A stretch of DNA of 64,000 bases from Nocardia ignorata NBRC 108230 (GCF_001612905.1 NZ_BDBI01000017.1:227346-291345); one strand, 5' to 3'. Numbered from the stretch's first letter, positions 8,943 through 17,880 are shown. Program-made: numbers and translations. Notes: generated by a model not told the origin, from the letters alone.

Positions 8943-11900
8943 GCGGCGTGCGCGTCACCCCGCAGCGGCTGGCCGACGCGCTCGGCCTGCCGCCACCGAC
9001 CGACGAACAGGCGGCCGTCATCGCGGCCCCGACAGGTCCGACGCTGGTGGTCGCGGGCGCGGGCGCGGGCAAGACCGAGACGATGGCCGCGCGCGTGGTG
9101 TGGATGGTCGCCAATCAGCTCGTCGCCCCCGACGAGGTGCTCGGCCTCACGTTCACCCGAAAAGCGGCACAGCAGTTGACGTCTCGCATCCGCACCCGCC
9201 TGGCCCGACTGGCCGGTGCACCGCTGGTCCGCGAGATCGACCCCAGCGGCGCGCTGCGCACCGTCATCGCGGGCGCCGAACCGGAGATCAGCACCTACCA
9301 CTCCTATGCGGGCAGGCTGCTCACCGCACACGGTCTGCTGCTGCCGGTGGAACCCTCGGCCGCGCTGCTCACCCAGACGCAGCTGTGGCAGCTCGCCCAC
9401 GAGGTGGTCCGTTCCTGGGACGGCGACCTCGACACCGACCGCACCCCCGTCTCGGTCACCGAGGCGGTGCTCGCGCTGTCCGGGCAGCTCGCCGAACACC
9501 TGGTGGAGCCGGAGGAACTCGCCGAAGCGCACGCCGAACTGGAAAAACTCGTCTACACCCTGCCCGCCGGACCACGTCAGCGCGGCGGCCCGAGCCAGAA
9601 ACTCCAGGACGTGGTCAACGCCCAGCGCGAACGCGTCGCCCTGCTTCCGCTGGTCAATCAGCTCGCCGAGGCACTCGAACGCCGAGGTGCCCTCGACTTC
9701 GGCTCGCAGATGTCGCTGGCCGCCCGCCTGGCCGTCGACCACCCCGAGGTCGCCGCCGCTGAACGCGCTCGTTTCAAACTGGTGCTGCTCGACGAGTACC
9801 AGGACACCGGCCATGCCCAGCGAGTCCTGCTGTCGGCCCTGTTCGGCAATGCCCGGGCGGTACAACAGAATCGGCGTAGCGAGCCGGTGCGGGTGCGCGC
9901 GTCGGCCACGTCCGACCACGCCACGCTGTGGTCCGACGACCCGGCCCCCGGTGAAATCGCGTCCGATGTGCGTCGGGCCGGCAGCCCCGACCTCCACGGT
10001 GGTGCGCGCGATGGCGTCGGTGATGGTCGGCGTGGTGATTCGCCGAGCTCCGGCTGGCCCGGCGGGGGCGGCCCTGGTGCGTCCGGGGACGGAAGTAGAG
10101 CCGGGGAAGCAGGTTCCGGTGCGCTCGCCGTGACGGCGGTAGGTGATCCGATGCAGTCGATCTACGGGTGGCGTGGTGCCTCGGCGGCGAACCTACCGCG
10201 GTTCGCGACGGATTTCCCTGTCGGCGACGGGCTTCCGGCGCCGATTCTGCCGTTGCTCACCAGTTGGCGGAATCCGCCCGAAGCGCTGGCGTTGGCCAAC
10301 CTCGTGGCCGACCCGTTGCGGTCGCGAGCGCGCGCGGCCGGGGGTGCGACCGTGGATGCCCTGCGTGCCAAGCCCGACGCACATGCGGGCGCTGTCGAAC
10401 TCGCGCTCACGGAAACTGTTGCCCAGGAACGGGATTGGATCGCCGAGCGGATCGCCCGCGAGTGGATCCAGGCGCGGGAGGAGGGCAGACCGCCGCCTAC
10501 CTCGGCGGTACTCATCCGGCGCAACGCGGACGCCGCGCCGCTGGCCGAAGCTCTGCGCGAACAGGGCCTTCCTGTCGAAATTGTCGGACTCGGTGGTCTT
10601 TTGGCGACCCCCGAGGTGGCCGACATCGTCGCCACCCTGCGGCTGATCGCCGAACCGGGCACCGGGAGCGCGGCGGTGCGCATCCTCACCGGCGCGCGCT
10701 GGCGCATCGGTGTCGCCGACCTGGCCGCCCTGGCCAAGCGGGCTCGGATGCTGTCGATCGGGAGCCTGTCCGGCGATGCCTCCACCGCGATCACCGACGC
10801 GACCGGCCTGGCGTCCGCCCTGCGTGAGGTGGCCCCGGAACCCACCGAACGGGCGGGCCTGGCCGACGCCATCGCCGATCCCGGTCCGGCGGAGAACTAT
10901 TCGGAGGCGGGTTACGCGCGCATCCTCGCCCTCGGTGAGGAACTTGCGGCCCTGCGTGAACGCAGCGGGCAGCCACTGGTCGAACTGGTCGCCGACGTCG
11001 AGCGGACGATCGGCGTCGGTGTGGAGACCCAGACCCGCCGCGCCATCGCGGGCGGCGGCGCGGGCCGCGAACACCTGGATGCCTTCGCCGAGGTGGTCGC
11101 GGGTTATGCCGCCGACTCGCGCGCCTCGCTCAGCGGGCTGCTCGCCTTCTTCACGGCCGCCGAATCCGTCGAGAACGGTTTGGAGCCGGGCGAAGTGGAG
11201 GTCGCCCGCGATCGGGTTCAGGTGCTCACGGTGCACGCCGCCAAGGGGCTCGAATGGGAAGTCGTCGCGGTGCCGCACGTGAGCGCCTCGGTGTTCCCCT
11301 CCACCACCGCACTGAGCACCTGGCTCGGCGCCCTCACCGAACTCCCCACCACCCTGCGCGGCGACCGCGCCCAGCCCGACGCCGCCGAAGGCGTCCCGGT
11401 CCTCGACCTGAGCGGCGTCGGTGACCGCGCCGAACTCGAACAGGCCATCACCGAACACCGCGACGCGCTCAAGAGCCGCCGCCTCGACGAAGAGCGCCGC
11501 CTGTTCTACGTCGCCCTCACCAGAACCGAACGGGTACTGCTGGTTTCGGCCTACTACTGGCCCGAAACCGGCACCTCGCAGAAGGGGCCGTCGGAGTTCC
11601 TGCTCGAACTCAAAGAGGCCAACGACGACCCCGACAGCCCCGCCTACGGCGTCGCGACCGTCGCCCGCTGGGACGACAAACCACCGGCCGACGCCGTCAA
11701 CCCCTTCGCCGACAACCCGCCGACCGCCCAGTGGCCCCGCGACCCACTCGGTGACCGCCGCGACCCCATCGAACAGGGCGCCACCCTCGTCCGCGCAGCC
11801 CTCGACCAGTTACGCAGCACGCCGGCCGAATCCGCGCCCGAGGACGACGATCCCGAAGGTTGGGCCAACGACGTCGACGCCCTGCTCGCCGAGTTCACCG

Positions 11901-12580
11901 CCGCCGAACTCGCCGAACAGCAGGTGGAACTGCCCGGCCAGCTCCCCGCCACCGCCCTGGTCGAACTGCGCGCCGACCCCACCCGCCTGGCCGCCCGCCT
12001 ACGTCGCCCCCTGCCCTACCCGCCGAACCCGATGGCCCGGCGCGGCACCGCCTTCCACGCCTGGGTGCAGTCCTGGTACAGCACCGACCAGTTGCTCGGC
12101 CTCGACGAACTACCCGGCGCCGCCGACACGGCAGGCCGCGCCGATCAGGAACTCGCCACCATGCAGGCCGCCTTCCGTCGCTCACCCTGGGCGCACCGCA
12201 ACCCCATCGACGTGGAGGTGCCCTTCGAAACCAGCATCGCGGGCACCGTCATCCGCGGCCGGATGGACGCGGTCTTCGCCGAACCCGGCGACCGCTGGAT
12301 CGTCGTCGACTGGAAGACCGGCGCCGAACCCGGTCCCGCCGACGAACCCGCCGTCGCCATGCAGCTCGCCGTCTACCGCCTGGCCTGGGCCCGCCTGATG
12401 GCCGCCCGCACCGGCGAATCCGAGGACGCGATCCTCCAACGAGTCGGCGCCGCTTTCCATTACGTACGCTCCGGCCGCACCATCGCCCCGACCGACCTGG
12501 CAGGCCCGGACGAACTGGCCCGCCTCATCCACGACGCCGCCCCGGAAAACAAGGACACCGAACAGCAAGACCCCCACTGA
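8939..12580 (+). CDS. adnB: AdnB, motor-nuclease subunit of AdnAB
   Basis: A 1213-residue partner of AdnA. GTG 8939 overlaps the adnA stop (GTGA), which indicates translational coupling. Motor domain: Walker A VAGAGAGKTE, TFTRKAAQQL, Walker B LLDEYQDTGHAQ, GDPMQSIYGWRGA, SWRNPPEAL, and TVHAAKGLEW late in the motor. C-terminal RecB-type nuclease: GRMDAVF and VDWKTG. The four-Cys staple of AdnA is absent. Residues about 305-393, between motifs II and III, are a Gly/Ser/Arg/Asp-rich insert encoded by less biased codons; mycobacterial AdnB, from memory, has only a short loop there. Both ATPase and nuclease motifs look intact. Confidence 0.9.
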   Translation: MSGVRVTPQRLADALGLPPPTDEQAAVIAAPTGPTLVVAGAGAGKTETMAARVVWMVANQLVAPDEVLGLTFTRKAAQQLTSRIRTRLARLAGAPLVREIDPSGALRTVIAGAEPEISTYHSYAGRLLTAHGLLLPVEPSAALLTQTQLWQLAHEVVRSWDGDLDTDRTPVSVTEAVLALSGQLAEHLVEPEELAEAHAELEKLVYTLPAGPRQRGGPSQKLQDVVNAQRERVALLPLVNQLAEALERRGALDFGSQMSLAARLAVDHPEVAAAERARFKLVLLDEYQDTGHAQRVLLSALFGNARAVQQNRRSEPVRVRASATSDHATLWSDDPAPGEIASDVRRAGSPDLHGGARDGVGDGRRGDSPSSGWPGGGGPGASGDGSRAGEAGSGALAVTAVGDPMQSIYGWRGASAANLPRFATDFPVGDGLPAPILPLLTSWRNPPEALALANLVADPLRSRARAAGGATVDALRAKPDAHAGAVELALTETVAQERDWIAERIAREWIQAREEGRPPPTSAVLIRRNADAAPLAEALREQGLPVEIVGLGGLLATPEVADIVATLRLIAEPGTGSAAVRILTGARWRIGVADLAALAKRARMLSIGSLSGDASTAITDATGLASALREVAPEPTERAGLADAIADPGPAENYSEAGYARILALGEELAALRERSGQPLVELVADVERTIGVGVETQTRRAIAGGGAGREHLDAFAEVVAGYAADSRASLSGLLAFFTAAESVENGLEPGEVEVARDRVQVLTVHAAKGLEWEVVAVPHVSASVFPSTTALSTWLGALTELPTTLRGDRAQPDAAEGVPVLDLSGVGDRAELEQAITEHRDALKSRRLDEERRLFYVALTRTERVLLVSAYYWPETGTSQKGPSEFLLELKEANDDPDSPAYGVATVARWDDKPPADAVNPFADNPPTAQWPRDPLGDRRDPIEQGATLVRAALDQLRSTPAESAPEDDDPEGWANDVDALLAEFTAAELAEQQVELPGQLPATALVELRADPTRLAARLRRPLPYPPNPMARRGTAFHAWVQSWYSTDQLLGLDELPGAADTAGRADQELATMQAAFRRSPWAHRNPIDVEVPFETSIAGTVIRGRMDAVFAEPGDRWIVVDWKTGAEPGPADEPAVAMQLAVYRLAWARLMAARTGESEDAILQRVGAAFHYVRSGRTIAPTDLAGPDELARLIHDAAPENKDTEQQDPH

Positions 12581-12589
12581 GCCGATACT

Positions 12590-12627
12590 CTTCCCGCGAA
12601 GAGGAAACACAAGACCGGTCTCGGCGC
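12590..12627. repeat. Direct repeat A, copy 1
   Basis: A 38-bp element that begins CTTCCCGCGAAGAGGAAAC and ends CGGTCTCGGCGC. A second copy starts at 12658. Its 5' end forms a small hairpin (CTCTTC-CCGC-GAAGAG). It is located just after the adnB stop. Confidence 0.7.
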
Positions 12628-12653
12628 TGCGTACCGAGACTCGCGGCGCCAGC
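12624..12653. repeat. Direct repeat B, copy 1
   Basis: An element running from GCGC through CGAGACTCGCGGCGCCAGC. A second copy (CGAGACCCGCGGCGCCAGC) is at 12759-12788, just before the K+ channel ribosome-binding site. Confidence 0.65.
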
Positions 12654-12657
12654 TAGT

Positions 12658-12695
12658 CTTCCCCGCGAAGAGGAAACCACGATCGGTCTCGGCGC
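12658..12695. repeat. Direct repeat A, copy 2
   Basis: Matches copy 1 (12590) with one inserted C and a few substitutions over 38 bp. The segment between the A and B elements also holds a 9-bp inverted repeat (GCCGCCTCT at 12699-12707, AGAGGCGGC at 12752-12760). Confidence 0.7.
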
Positions 12696-12758
12696 GTCGC
12701 CGCCTCTGGACTGACCGAAGGGTGCGACGAAGGAGTGCCCGTAGGGAGGGAAGAGGCG

Positions 12759-12788
12759 GCGCTTAGCGCCGAGACCCGCGGCGCCAGC
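12759..12788. repeat. Direct repeat B, copy 2
   Basis: Second copy of the B element (see 12624), 22 bp upstream of the K+ channel start codon. The A-B-A-B order suggests duplication of a unit of roughly 70 to 135 bp. Confidence 0.65.
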
Positions 12789-12809
12789 CGCCAAAAAAGG
12801 AGCGCGACG

Positions 12810-13862
12810 ATGTTCGACAAGCGCCGCCCGCTCGGGCTGAGTAGCAGTCCCGACTACGCGCTGGTCGGTTTGTTGCGCATCCCGGTCGAGCAGATCAGTC
12901 CCTGGACCTCGCTCACCCGCCGCGTCCTTTTCGCGATCCTGCTGCTGTTCACCGCCGCGGGCGTGGTGTATCTGGGCCGCCACGGCTACCGCGACAACTC
13001 CGGTGACGAATTGTCGTTCCTCGATGCGATGTATTACGCCACGGTGTCGCTGTCGACCACCGGGTACGGCGATATCGCCCCGATCACCCCGTCGGCGCGG
13101 CTGGTGAACATCATCGTCATCACACCCCTGCGTGTCCTGTTCCTGATCGTGCTGGTCGGCACCACTCTCAGCGTGCTCACCGAGCGGTCCCGGCAGGCGT
13201 TCAAGATTCAGCGATGGAGGCACACCGTGCGCAATCACACCGTTGTCGTCGGTTACGGCACCAAGGGACGCACCGCGATCGATGCCATGCTCGGCGACGG
13301 TGTGCAGGCGTCCGACATCGTCGTCGTCGATACCGATCCGATCGCGCTGGAGGCGGCGGCGGGTGCGGGTCTGGTCACCGTGCACGGTTCGGCGACCAAG
13401 TCCGATGTGTTGCGCCTGACGGGCGTGCAGCGGGCGTCGTCGGTGATCGTGGCGACCAACCGCGACGACACCGCGGTGCTGGTCACCCTCACCGCCCGCG
13501 AACTGAACAAGACCGCCAAGATCTGTGTCGCCATCCGCGAGGCCGAGAACACCCACCTCGTGCGCCAGTCCGGCGCCGACTCGGTGGTGGTGTCGTCGGA
13601 GACGGCGGGCCGGTTGCTCGGGATCGCCACCACCACCCCGACGGTCGTGGAGATGATGGAGGACCTGCTCACCCCCGAAGAGGGTTTCGCGGTGGCCGAG
13701 CGTGAGGTGGAGCCGAGCGAGGTCGGTGGGTCGCCGCGTCATCTGTCCGACATCGTGCTCGGTGTGGTGCGCGACGGTCAGCTGATCCGCGTCGGTGAGC
13801 CCGAAGTCGACGCGCTCGACGCGGGCGACAAGCTGCTCTACATCCGCAACGGCGGCAAATAG
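12810..13862 (+). CDS. Two-TM potassium channel with cytosolic RCK (TrkA-N/TrkA-C) domain
   Basis: 350 residues. Transmembrane helix 1 is at about 37-56; the pore helix and selectivity filter TTGYGD are at about 83-88; helix 2 is at about 97-120. The RCK Rossmann domain starts at HTVVVGYGTKGRTA (about 136-250), and a TrkA-C domain ends the protein. This is an MthK-like K+ channel, the Rv3200c position of M. tuberculosis. ATG 12810 is chosen because AAGGAG lies 7 bases upstream; an in-frame GTG at 12735 would put repeat DNA into the protein. Ligand gating by nucleotide or Ca2+ is possible but cannot be read from the sequence. Confidence 0.9.
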   Translation: MFDKRRPLGLSSSPDYALVGLLRIPVEQISPWTSLTRRVLFAILLLFTAAGVVYLGRHGYRDNSGDELSFLDAMYYATVSLSTTGYGDIAPITPSARLVNIIVITPLRVLFLIVLVGTTLSVLTERSRQAFKIQRWRHTVRNHTVVVGYGTKGRTAIDAMLGDGVQASDIVVVDTDPIALEAAAGAGLVTVHGSATKSDVLRLTGVQRASSVIVATNRDDTAVLVTLTARELNKTAKICVAIREAENTHLVRQSGADSVVVSSETAGRLLGIATTTPTVVEMMEDLLTPEEGFAVAEREVEPSEVGGSPRHLSDIVLGVVRDGQLIRVGEPEVDALDAGDKLLYIRNGGK

Positions 13863-13885
13863 CGGCAGCGGCTAGGCTCGGCGAT

Positions 13886-14779
13886 GTGTCGTTCCGGCTG
13901 AAAAACGTTCCGCTGCTGTCGCGTTCCACCGTCGATCGGGCCGAGCACGTGCGGGTCGATCCCGCCGCGCTGCGCGAGGGGTGGGGAAAGGCCCGGGTGC
14001 TGCGGGTGGATCCGCGCGGGCGGGTGCGGGTGGACGGCGGCACCATCGTTCTCGACGCGGCCACCGCGTTCGGTGGTTTCCCCGAGGACCGGGCGGTGTT
14101 CCTCGGGGTCGCCGAGGGTGCGCACCTGTGGGCGGTGCGGGAGCCGGAACTCGAGGGCACGCTGAAAGATCTGCGCACACTCGGCGCGGTCGACGACTTC
14201 ACCGCCGAACTGCTCTCCACGGCCTACGCCCTGCTCAACTGGCACGACCACGCCGGTTTCCACGGCGGTGACGGGACCTCGACCACCCTCGCGCGCGGCG
14301 GCTGGTCCCGGTTGACCGGCACCGGCGTCGAGGAATTCCCCCGCATCGACCCCGCCGTGATCGTCCTGGTCCACGACGGTGCCGACCGCGTTCTGCTCGC
14401 CCGCCAGCACAGCTGGCCGCCCGCGATGTTCTCGCTGCTCGCCGGCTTCGTCGAAGCGGGTGAATCGCTGGAACGGTGCGTGGAACGCGAGGTCCGCGAG
14501 GAGGTCGGCGTCGACCTGCGCGAGATCGACTACCTGGGCAGCCAGCCGTGGCCGTTCCCGCGCTCGCTGATGGTCGGTTTCGCCGCCGTCGGCGATCCCG
14601 CACAGGAACTCGCCTTCTCCGACGGTGAGATCGAAGAAGCCCACTGGTTCACCCGCGACGAGGTCCGTGCCGCGCTGAATCTCGGCGACTGGTCGACCCG
14701 CGACACGAACGCCCGTCTCTTGGTCCCCGGCTCCATCTCTATCGCCAGAACCATCATCGAATCCTGGGCTGAATCCTAG
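13886..14779 (+). CDS. nudC: NAD(+) diphosphatase NudC lacking zinc-ribbon cysteines
   Basis: 297 residues. NudC hydrolyses NADH and can remove NAD caps from RNA. The Nudix box is complete (GFVEAGESLE then REVREEVGV, about residues 189-211), and the NudC-specific SQPWPFPRSLM follows. The four cysteines of the usual zinc ribbon are absent: the segment reads FHGGDGTSTT and then SRLTGTG where C-x2-C pairs are expected. GTG 13886 starts 23 bp after the channel stop, so co-transcription is likely. Its end faces mrx1. Confidence 0.87.
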   Translation: MSFRLKNVPLLSRSTVDRAEHVRVDPAALREGWGKARVLRVDPRGRVRVDGGTIVLDAATAFGGFPEDRAVFLGVAEGAHLWAVREPELEGTLKDLRTLGAVDDFTAELLSTAYALLNWHDHAGFHGGDGTSTTLARGGWSRLTGTGVEEFPRIDPAVIVLVHDGADRVLLARQHSWPPAMFSLLAGFVEAGESLERCVEREVREEVGVDLREIDYLGSQPWPFPRSLMVGFAAVGDPAQELAFSDGEIEEAHWFTRDEVRAALNLGDWSTRDTNARLLVPGSISIARTIIESWAES

Positions 14780-14797
14780 GAGCGCTGGCGCGCTCGA

Positions 14798-14889
14798 GTT
14801 CGCGGCCCCTCCGGTCCCGACGATCAGGCACCGTGCTTGCTCCTTCGTCGCCTACGCAACGGCACCTGATCGTCGGGACTGCCGCGAAC
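14798..14889. terminator. Large interrupted hairpin between convergent nudC and mrx1
   Basis: Inner arms 14814-14833 and 14860-14879 pair over 20 bp with two mismatches (core CCTGATCGTCGGGAC). Outer arms GTTCGCGGC (14798-14806) and GCCGCGAAC (14881-14889) extend the stem. No T-run follows, so it may act as a bidirectional transcript end or block rather than a classical terminator. Confidence 0.5.
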
Positions 14890-14938
14890 CGCCGCTGCGC
14901 GGCGAACCCTCCTCGAGGTCGGGTCGTGGTGGTCCAGA

Positions 14939-15196
14939 TCAGGACTGCGCGGCTAGGGTTTGCTTCACTTGGGCGAGCGTGGGGTTGGTCGCCGTTGAAC
15001 CGTCGCGGTATTTCACTGTCGGGACGACGTGGTTGCCGTTGTTGACGCTGCCGACGAAATCGGCGGAGGCGGGATCCTCTTCGATGTCGATCACCGTGTA
15101 GGTGATGCCCGCCTCGTCGAGCTGGGTCTTGAGGCGGCGGCAGTAGCCGCACCAGGTGGTGGAGTACATCGTCAGGTCAGGGGTTGTTTCGCTCAC
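14939..15196 (-). CDS. mrx1: Mycoredoxin 1 (glutaredoxin-like, mycothiol-dependent)
   Basis: An 85-residue thioredoxin-fold protein with the CGYC redox motif at about residues 16-19 (TMYSTTWCGYCRRLK) and the cis-proline segment VVPTVKYRDG. Mycoredoxins reduce protein-mycothiol mixed disulfides in actinobacteria. Length and neighbours (nudC, uvrD2) match Rv3198A of M. tuberculosis. ATG at 15196. It is divergent from uvrD2, with only 63 bp between the starts, so the two share a promoter region. Confidence 0.9.
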   Translation of the reverse strand: MSETTPDLTMYSTTWCGYCRRLKTQLDEAGITYTVIDIEEDPASADFVGSVNNGNHVVPTVKYRDGSTATNPTLAQVKQTLAAQS

Positions 15197-15259
15197 GCGG
15201 TGTGCAACGTCTCGACCGGCCCTGGTGTTCCGGCCGGGTTCTTGTCGGCGGGCGCTGTC

Positions 15260-17416
15260 ATGATGGTGGCCGTGTCAGCACTCGATCTCGCCGCCCTCGA
15301 CCCGGAACAGGCCGCCGCGGTGCGGGCACCGAGGGGACCGGTGTGTGTGCTCGCGGGGGCGGGTACCGGCAAGACCAGGACCATCACCCACCGCATCGCA
15401 CACCTGATCGCGGGCGGTCACGTGAAGGCCGACCAGGTCCTGGCGGTGACGTTCACCGCACGCGCCGCGGGGGAGATGCGCGGCAGGCTGCGGGCGATGG
15501 GCCTCGGCGGTGACGCCGGGCAGGTGCAGGCACGCACCTTCCACGCGGCGGCGCTGCGGCAGCTGCGGTACTTCTGGCCGCAGGTCGTGGGCGATGTGCC
15601 GTGGCGGTTGCTCGACAGCAAGTTCCCCGTGGTCGCACAGGCCGCCAACCGGGCGGGACTGGGCAGCTCGACCGAACTGATCCGCGACCTGCTCAGCGAG
15701 ATCGAATGGGCCAAAGCCTCGCTGATCGCCCCGGAGGACTACCCGGCGGCCGCCGCGAAATACCACCGCGACGCCCCCGTCGAGGTCACCCGGGTGGCCC
15801 AGGTCTACGCGGGGTACGAGTCGGCGAAGACCTCCGCCGACGGCCTGTTGCTCGACTTCGACGACCTGCTGCTGCACACCGCCGCCGCGCTCGAGGACTA
15901 CCCGGCTGTCGCCGACGAATTCCGCGGCCGGTACCGCAGTTTCGTCGTCGACGAGTACCAGGACGTCACGCCGCTGCAGCAGCGGGTGCTCGACGCCTGG
16001 CTCGGCGAGCGCGACGACCTCACCGTCGTCGGTGACGCCAACCAGACCATCTACTCCTTCACCGGCGCCACCCCCAACTACCTGCTCGACTTCTCCCGCC
16101 GCTTCCCCGACGCCACCGTCATCCGGCTCGAACGCGACTATCGCTCCACCCCCCAGGTTGTGTCGCTGGCCAACCGGGTGATCGGTGCCGCGCGCGGCCG
16201 CATCGCGGGCACGCGGCTGGCGCTCGTCGGCCAGCGCCCCGACGGCCCGGAACCCGAATTCGCCGAGTACCCCGACGTGCCCGCCGAGGCCACGGCCGTC
16301 GCGGGCAAGATCAAGAAGCTGATCGCCGCGGGCACACCGGCAGCCGAGATCGCGGTGCTCTACCGGATCAACGCCCAGTCCGAACCGTTCGAACAGGCGC
16401 TCAACGAGCGCGGTGTCCCCTTCCAGATGCGCGGCGGCGAAGGGTTCTTCCAGCGCCAAGAGGTGCGCCAGGCCGTACAGAAACTGCGCCAGGCCGATAC
16501 TCGCGACGACCTGCCCGACGAGGCACGCAGCGGCGGCGGGCTCATCACGCTTGTTCGCGCCGAGCTGGCCTCGGTCGGGCTCACCGCCGAGGAACCCGCC
16601 GGCGCTCAGGCCAAGGAACGCTGGTCCGCGCTGCTCGCGCTGGTGCAGCTCACCGAGGAACTCGTCGGCCACGACCCCGAGATCGACCTCACCGGTCTGC
16701 TTCGCGAGCTCGCCACCCGCGCCGAGGCCAAACACCCGCCGACCGTCGAAGGTGTCACGCTGGCGTCGCTGCATGCCGCCAAGGGCCTGGAATGGGACGC
16801 GGTGTTCCTCGTCGGCGTCAGCGACGGCACGCTCCCGATCCAGCACGTACTCGGCGACGACGGCAGCCCGTCCGACCAAGCGGGCCTGGAAGAGGAACGC
16901 AGGCTGCTCTACGTGGGCGTCACCCGCGCGCGCGAACACCTCACGGTCTCCTGGTCGCTGGCCCGCGCCGAGGGCGGCCGACGGGTGCGCAGGCGTTCCC
17001 GGTTCCTCAACGGTCTCGTCCCCGACGACTCGCCCGCCTCGCGCATCGCCGCGACGGCGACGGGTCCCAAGGACGCCGACGGCAAACGTCCGCTGTGCCG
17101 GGTCTGCGCGAAACCGCTGATCGGCACCTACGCCTCGATGCTCGGCCGCTGCAGACGCTGCCCGGCCGAACTCGACGCCGAATTGCTCGCGGCCCTGCGG
17201 GAGTGGCGCGCGGAGAAGGCGGAGGTCCTGCGCGTGCGCGACTTCGTGGTGTTCACCGACACCACCCTCACCGCCATCGCCGAACAGCTCCCCGCCGACG
17301 ACAAGGGGCTGGCGGCGATCGCGGGCATCGGCCCGAAGAAGATCGAGCAGTACGGCGCCGATGTGCTCGCGATCGTCGCGTCGCGGATGCGGGCAAAGAC
17401 ACAAAACCCCAGGTAG
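15260..17416 (+). CDS. uvrD2: ATP-dependent DNA helicase UvrD2
   Basis: A 718-residue SF1A helicase. Walker A AGAGTGKTRT (about residue 36), Walker B DEYQDVTPLQ (about 232), GDANQTIYSFTGA, and SLHAAKGLEWD with the C-terminal motifs. A four-Cys zinc-like linker follows at about residue 612 (CRVC, then CRRC 18 residues later), and then a C-terminal HRDC domain ending in GIGPKKIEQYG. This architecture is the mycobacterial UvrD2. ATG-ATG at 15260/15263 is chosen because the protein then begins just before the helicase domain; the open frame further upstream overlaps mrx1. Confidence 0.92.
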   Translation: MMVAVSALDLAALDPEQAAAVRAPRGPVCVLAGAGTGKTRTITHRIAHLIAGGHVKADQVLAVTFTARAAGEMRGRLRAMGLGGDAGQVQARTFHAAALRQLRYFWPQVVGDVPWRLLDSKFPVVAQAANRAGLGSSTELIRDLLSEIEWAKASLIAPEDYPAAAAKYHRDAPVEVTRVAQVYAGYESAKTSADGLLLDFDDLLLHTAAALEDYPAVADEFRGRYRSFVVDEYQDVTPLQQRVLDAWLGERDDLTVVGDANQTIYSFTGATPNYLLDFSRRFPDATVIRLERDYRSTPQVVSLANRVIGAARGRIAGTRLALVGQRPDGPEPEFAEYPDVPAEATAVAGKIKKLIAAGTPAAEIAVLYRINAQSEPFEQALNERGVPFQMRGGEGFFQRQEVRQAVQKLRQADTRDDLPDEARSGGGLITLVRAELASVGLTAEEPAGAQAKERWSALLALVQLTEELVGHDPEIDLTGLLRELATRAEAKHPPTVEGVTLASLHAAKGLEWDAVFLVGVSDGTLPIQHVLGDDGSPSDQAGLEEERRLLYVGVTRAREHLTVSWSLARAEGGRRVRRRSRFLNGLVPDDSPASRIAATATGPKDADGKRPLCRVCAKPLIGTYASMLGRCRRCPAELDAELLAALREWRAEKAEVLRVRDFVVFTDTTLTAIAEQLPADDKGLAAIAGIGPKKIEQYGADVLAIVASRMRAKTQNPR

Positions 17417-17453
17417 AAAATAGGTTGTCCGCATATCGATCTTTGCCTATGGT
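17417..17453 (+). promoter_or_regulatory. whiB7 promoter with WhiB7-type AT-rich element
   Basis: -35 TTGTCC (17425-17430), a 17-bp spacer and -10 TATGGT (17448-17453). AAAAT at 17417-17421 sits exactly 3 bp upstream of the -35. Known WhiB7-dependent promoters have an AT-rich element in that place, contacted by the WhiB7 AT-hook, so autoregulation is expected. Confidence 0.75.
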
Positions 17454-17526
17454 GGACAGCACGCACCGAGAGTGATCTCGGCGCGCGGAAACTATCAGCA
17501 CACGAGTTCAGGAGGGAGGCAGTCAG

Positions 17527-17859
17527 ATGAACAGCAACACCGCATTCGTCGCGATGGGCAATCGCGACCTGGTGAACGAATTCATGGTGTCCGCCTCCCG
17601 GGGGGTCCTCGCTCTGCAGGGGACCGGTCTGTCCGGCGTCGATACCAAAGCTGTCCCGATGACTGTCATGCATCAGCACAGCCCTGTTCGTCTCCAGGAC
17701 AAGCCCATTGTGGGTTGGCAGCCGACCGCCGTTCCGGCATCGGCAGACACGTTCGCCGATGAGGCCGGATACGCACCGGCGATCTTCGGCGGCGCAACCC
17801 GCCTCCGCGTCCACCCAGCGACCGTGCTCAGGTCTCGACACAGATGTCGAACTAGGTAG
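17527..17859 (+). CDS. whiB7 upstream ORF (leader ORF)
   Basis: A 110-codon ORF in the whiB7 leader, preceded by the strong site AGGAGGGAGG ending 8 bases before the ATG. It reads MNSNTAFVAMGNRDLVNEF, then Ala/Pro-rich segments, and ends in a basic tail (LRSRHRCRTR). No domain is recognised. Its stop is 21 bp before the leader terminator stem. In Streptomyces wblC and mycobacterial whiB7, translation of a uORF decides between terminator and antiterminator. This one is much longer than the short leader peptides known to me, so it may also make a stable product. In-frame internal ATGs (for example 17584) could shorten it. Confidence 0.6.
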   Translation: MNSNTAFVAMGNRDLVNEFMVSASRGVLALQGTGLSGVDTKAVPMTVMHQHSPVRLQDKPIVGWQPTAVPASADTFADEAGYAPAIFGGATRLRVHPATVLRSRHRCRTR

Positions 17860-17880
17860 GAATTCCTCCCTAGACCTCCT

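Noticed and set aside
15275..17434. 719-codon minus-strand frame opposite uvrD2
   Set aside because: Composition is that of an antisense shadow (rich in Val/Gly/Arg/His with no motif), while the plus strand has all helicase motifs.
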